A DNA stretch of 64,000 bases, taken from assembly GCF_016862395.1 (NCBI RefSeq), contig NZ_BOMW01000020.1:124001-188000 (forward strand), in the 5' to 3' direction. The notes beneath the pieces are model-generated. The model worked only from the letters and a program-made list of their open reading frames with translations, was not told the origin of the DNA and did not search any database. Below are positions 61,649 through 64,000 of the stretch, piece by piece. Within the stretch, counting starts at the first letter, position 1; every line of letters starts with the position of its first letter. The stretch is from Actinoplanes siamensis. GTDB lineage: Bacteria > Actinomycetota > Actinomycetes > Mycobacteriales > Micromonosporaceae. The translations under genes and the position numbers were made by a program.

Positions 61649-61670
61649 GACCTCGACCTTGGTTGAGGTC
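61649..61670 (-). promoter_or_regulatory. MerR/SoxR-type operator-promoter of the PPOX gene
   Basis: A dyad of two 10-bp arms with a 2-bp centre, 9 of 10 positions paired (GACCTCGACC, TT, GGTTGAGGTC). On the minus strand TTGACC and CAGACT flank it with a 19-bp spacer, the extended spacing typical of MerR-family promoters. No MerR gene is in the window. Confidence 0.65.
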
Positions 61671-61796
61671 AAGCCGGCCGCGGAGTGCCCTCTCCCCGCG
61701 GCCGGACGAGCCGTTCGTGGGCGGCGAGCCGTTCCAGCTCACGCCGGCGGCGGTGACGTGGGCGCCGGACCGGGCCCAGGTGGCGCCCATGACGGC

Positions 61797-62441
61797 TCAG
61801 GTGATGCGGGCGCGCAACGCCGCGACCCCGCTCCCGGACAGCTCGTCCAGCACCACCGGGCGGCCGGTCAGCGCGAGCAGCAGCGCCTCGCCGGTGCCCC
61901 GCACCGTCAGCAGGCCCTGGCCAGCCGCCCACTCCAGGTCGTCGGCGATGAACCGCAGGCCGTCCAGCCGGCCCCTCGGCACGAACGAGCCGCGCGCCCG
62001 GGGACCGAGCAGGAACTCCAGGGACAGCAGCATCCGCTCCGGCACCAGGTCGCGGGCCAGCCCGAGCGGGCGGCAGATGTCCTGCCCGTGCACCTGCAGA
62101 TCGGTGAGCTGGCCGAGCGGACTCACCAGCCGGGGGTTGAAGGTGAACTCGGCGTTCATCCGCAGCTGCCGGCCGATCTCCTCCGCGGTCAGGTCCAGGG
62201 CCAGCTCGCGGACCAGCTCGGCGTTCGCCCGGTGCACCCGGAAGCCGTGCCGGACCACCGCCGGCACGATCCGGCGCGCCCCGAAGATCCACGGCGCGCA
62301 CAGGTGGGCGGCGACGTCGTGCACCGTCCAGCCCTCGCACAGGCTGGGCGCCAGCAACTGGCCCGGCTTCAACGACTCGATCAGCTCCGCCATCCGGTGC
62401 CGCTCATCGGCGATCATCGCGAGCATGTCCACGGTGGACAA
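61797..62441 (-). CDS. Maleylpyruvate isomerase/DinB-type (mycothiol-dependent) protein
   Basis: A 214-residue four-helix-bundle protein. C-E-G-W-T-V-H-D-V-A-A-H-L supplies the first metal-binding His, and V-H-G-Q-D-I-C-R-P-L-G the second site, the MDMPI pattern of actinomycete mycothiol-dependent enzymes. The C-terminal 60 residues form the additional SCP2-like domain. Substrate unknown. ATG at 62439-62441. The gap 61671-61796 holds the PPOX promoter region. Confidence 0.85.
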   Translation of the reverse strand: MSTVDMLAMIADERHRMAELIESLKPGQLLAPSLCEGWTVHDVAAHLCAPWIFGARRIVPAVVRHGFRVHRANAELVRELALDLTAEEIGRQLRMNAEFTFNPRLVSPLGQLTDLQVHGQDICRPLGLARDLVPERMLLSLEFLLGPRARGSFVPRGRLDGLRFIADDLEWAAGQGLLTVRGTGEALLLALTGRPVVLDELSGSGVAALRARIT

Positions 62442-62487
62442 GTTACCGTGCGAAACCGCCCGGCTACCCGGAATCGGGGGTGCCGAA

Positions 62488-62889
62488 TTACTCGACGAAG
62501 ACGCAGAACGTGTGACCCGCGGGGTCGGCGTAGACCCGCAGCGGCTCGTCCGGGTCGTCGCTACGGTCGAACCGGAGCGTGGCGCCCAGGCTCAGCACGC
62601 GCTCGTGCTGCCGGTCCAGCTCCGCCACCGAGTCGACAGTCAGGTCCAGGTGCAGCTGCTGCGGCACCGTCCCCTCGGGCCAGGTGGTGGGCCTGAGGTC
62701 GGCGTCCCGCTGGACGGCGAGCCGCACCCCGTCGCCGGTCAGGACCAGCCAGTCGGGCTCCGGATCGCCGCCCGCGCCGGGCTCGTCGCCGGGCCGGTAC
62801 TCCAGGCCGAGCAGATGATGGTAGAACTCGGCCAGGCCGCGAGCGTCCGGCGCGTCCAACACGATCGACCGCAACTTCGGGAAACCCAT
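62488..62889 (-). CDS. VOC-family (glyoxalase/bleomycin-resistance fold) protein
   Basis: A 133-residue protein with two beta-alpha-beta-beta-beta modules: L-D-A-P-D-A-R-G-L-A-E-F-Y-H-H-L-L-G-L-E-Y and H-L-D-L-T-V-D..., ending V-Y-A-D-P-A-G-H-T-F-C-V. Actinomycetes have many such proteins; the substrate is unknown. ATG at 62887-62889 with AAGGGGAG upstream. Confidence 0.9.
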   Translation of the reverse strand: MGFPKLRSIVLDAPDARGLAEFYHHLLGLEYRPGDEPGAGGDPEPDWLVLTGDGVRLAVQRDADLRPTTWPEGTVPQQLHLDLTVDSVAELDRQHERVLSLGATLRFDRSDDPDEPLRVYADPAGHTFCVFVE

Positions 62890-62899
62890 GCTCCCCTTC

Positions 62900-64000
62900 C
62901 TACCCCAGCCGCTGGCGGCTCTCACGCGGCGTCATCCGGGGAGTCCGCTCGATCCAGGACATCACCGGGCGTACGGCCAGGGCGCAGCCGGCGAACACCG
63001 CACCGGCCGCCCACCAGCCCCAGCCGCCGCCCTGGATCACCAGGAAGGTCAGCCCGGCCGGTCCGGCCATCCGGGTCACGCCCTGCACCGACCGGTCCAG
63101 GCCGGTGTAGAGCCCACGCCGGGCCGGCGGCGGGATCTCGGTCTGCACGAACCACTGCGCCGCCGAGATCCACAGCTCGGTGCCGGTGAACAGGACGACG
63201 GCCAGGACCAGCAGGACGACTGTCGGCCAGCCCCGGGTCAGGCCGGTGGCCGCCGCGACCGGGCAGGCCAGCGCCGCGCTCAGGGCCGCGACCCGGGTGA
63301 GCCGGACGACGCCGGGCATGGTGCCGGCCGAGCGGGTGGCACGCACCTGGAACACCACCGCCAGCACGGTGTTCAGCGCGACCAGCCCACCCAGGACCGG
63401 CTTCGGCACATCGGTCCTGGTGATCACCCAGAGCTGCAGCACGTCGTTCCAGAGGATCACGTGCAGCCAGAGCACCCCGAAGATCACCGAGCCGGCGGCG
63501 TACGGCAGGTCCCGCAGCACCGCCCACGGGCCGGGCCGCGGCCCGGCCGGGACGGCGGCCGGCGCCACCGGCGGCAACCGGGTCACGAACGCCGCGTTGG
63601 CCGCACAGGCCCCGGACGCGATCAGCACCAGGAGCAGCAGCCCGGTCCGGGAGTCCAGGGCGAGCGCGCCGGCGCCGAGCCCGGCGCCGGCGGTCCAGCC
63701 CACGTTCAGGTACGCCCGGCTGAACGCCAGCACACGCACCCGGTCCCCGGGCGGGACCGCGGCCGCCGTATACACCACCCGACCGGCGACGGAGAGCGTC
63801 TCGGCCGCGGTCTGCAGGCACATCAGCAGCAGGAACGGCCAGAACTCGCGGGCCAGCGGGTACGCCGCGAACGCGGCCGCCCGGACCGCCGCGCCGGCCG
63901 CCCAGGCCCGCCGGCCGCCGAGCACGTCGGCGAGGTGGCCCAGCGGCATCGAGCCGATCAGCGCGGTGAACCCGGCCGCGGAGAGCCCGATGCCGATCTG
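62900..64000 (-). CDS. MFS transporter, N-terminus outside the window
   Basis: The C-terminal 366 residues of a major facilitator transporter. G-H-L-A-D-V-L-G-G-R-R-A-W is the conserved loop between helices 2 and 3, and about ten further helices are visible. The frame runs off the right edge without a start; ATG at 63949 is internal. It lies 10 bp before the VOC gene on the same strand, so the two may form an operon. Substrate unknown. Confidence 0.88.
   Translation of the reverse strand, partial: QIGIGLSAAGFTALIGSMPLGHLADVLGGRRAWAAGAAVRAAAFAAYPLAREFWPFLLLMCLQTAAETLSVAGRVVYTAAAVPPGDRVRVLAFSRAYLNVGWTAGAGLGAGALALDSRTGLLLLVLIASGACAANAAFVTRLPPVAPAAVPAGPRPGPWAVLRDLPYAAGSVIFGVLWLHVILWNDVLQLWVITRTDVPKPVLGGLVALNTVLAVVFQVRATRSAGTMPGVVRLTRVAALSAALACPVAAATGLTRGWPTVVLLVLAVVLFTGTELWISAAQWFVQTEIPPPARRGLYTGLDRSVQGVTRMAGPAGLTFLVIQGGGWGWWAAGAVFAGCALAVRPVMSWIERTPRMTPRESRQRLG

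Overview
The window is very GC-rich actinomycete DNA, probably from a Micromonosporaceae member such as Actinoplanes. The backbone order ald, xerD, parA, scpA, scpB, rluB, cmk, der is typical of Actinomycetota chromosomes, and a mycothiol-dependent-type enzyme, frequent GTG/TTG starts and many 4-bp ATGA/GTGA gene overlaps fit. The genus is an inference, not a demonstration.

The left half (1-34,476) consists of two different integrative and conjugative elements integrated one after the other at a tRNA-Pro(GGG) gene (34,435-34,508, minus strand). A 43-bp copy of the tRNA 3' half recurs at 21,754-21,796 and marks the junction. Element 1 (window start to 21,796; its far end lies outside the window) carries a type IV secretion-like operon on the minus strand: VirB2-like pilin, TrbL/VirB6-like protein, PrgI, VirB4, a membrane protein, a VirD4/TraG coupling ATPase, a replication-relaxation protein and a transglycosylase/M23 wall hydrolase. 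Downstream of these lie accessory genes. A plus-strand operon carries a degenerate and an intact DNA methyltransferase, a small protein, an excisionase and an integrase. Between the two operons lies a regulatory hub: a phased array of GATCTTGTTCAAC repeats, a gene for a possible DNA-binding protein, and two nearly identical 31-bp promoter-like elements that point outward toward the two operons.

Element 2 (21,754-34,476) is an actinomycete-type element (AICE). It has a DUF559-type nuclease as cargo, a structured non-coding region, a Nudix protein reminiscent of the pSAM2 immunity factor Pif, an XRE-TPR regulator, a Pra-like activator, an FtsK/TraB-type DNA translocase, a train of overlapping small unknown ORFs, a rolling-circle RepSA-type initiator, Xis and Int. 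The two neighbours therefore use different transfer machines (T4SS-like versus single-protein double-stranded DNA translocation) but the same attachment site.

The right half (34.5-64 kb) is chromosomal backbone: der-cmk, an AAC(2') aminoglycoside acetyltransferase, an EamA exporter, a nucleotidyltransferase, a secreted low-complexity protein, an RtcB ligase with a downstream unknown gene, an acyl-CoA synthetase with a purple-acid-phosphatase-like enzyme, an alpha/beta hydrolase, an APH(6)-like kinase, an isolated FtsX-type extracellular domain, rluB-scpB-scpA, acylphosphatase, two membrane proteins, an apparently inactive site-2 protease homologue, parA, xerD and ald. It ends with a barstar-fusion protein, a PPOX oxidoreductase behind a MerR-type promoter, a DinB/MDMPI enzyme, a VOC protein and a truncated MFS transporter. 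No rRNA, CRISPR array or insertion sequence was seen.
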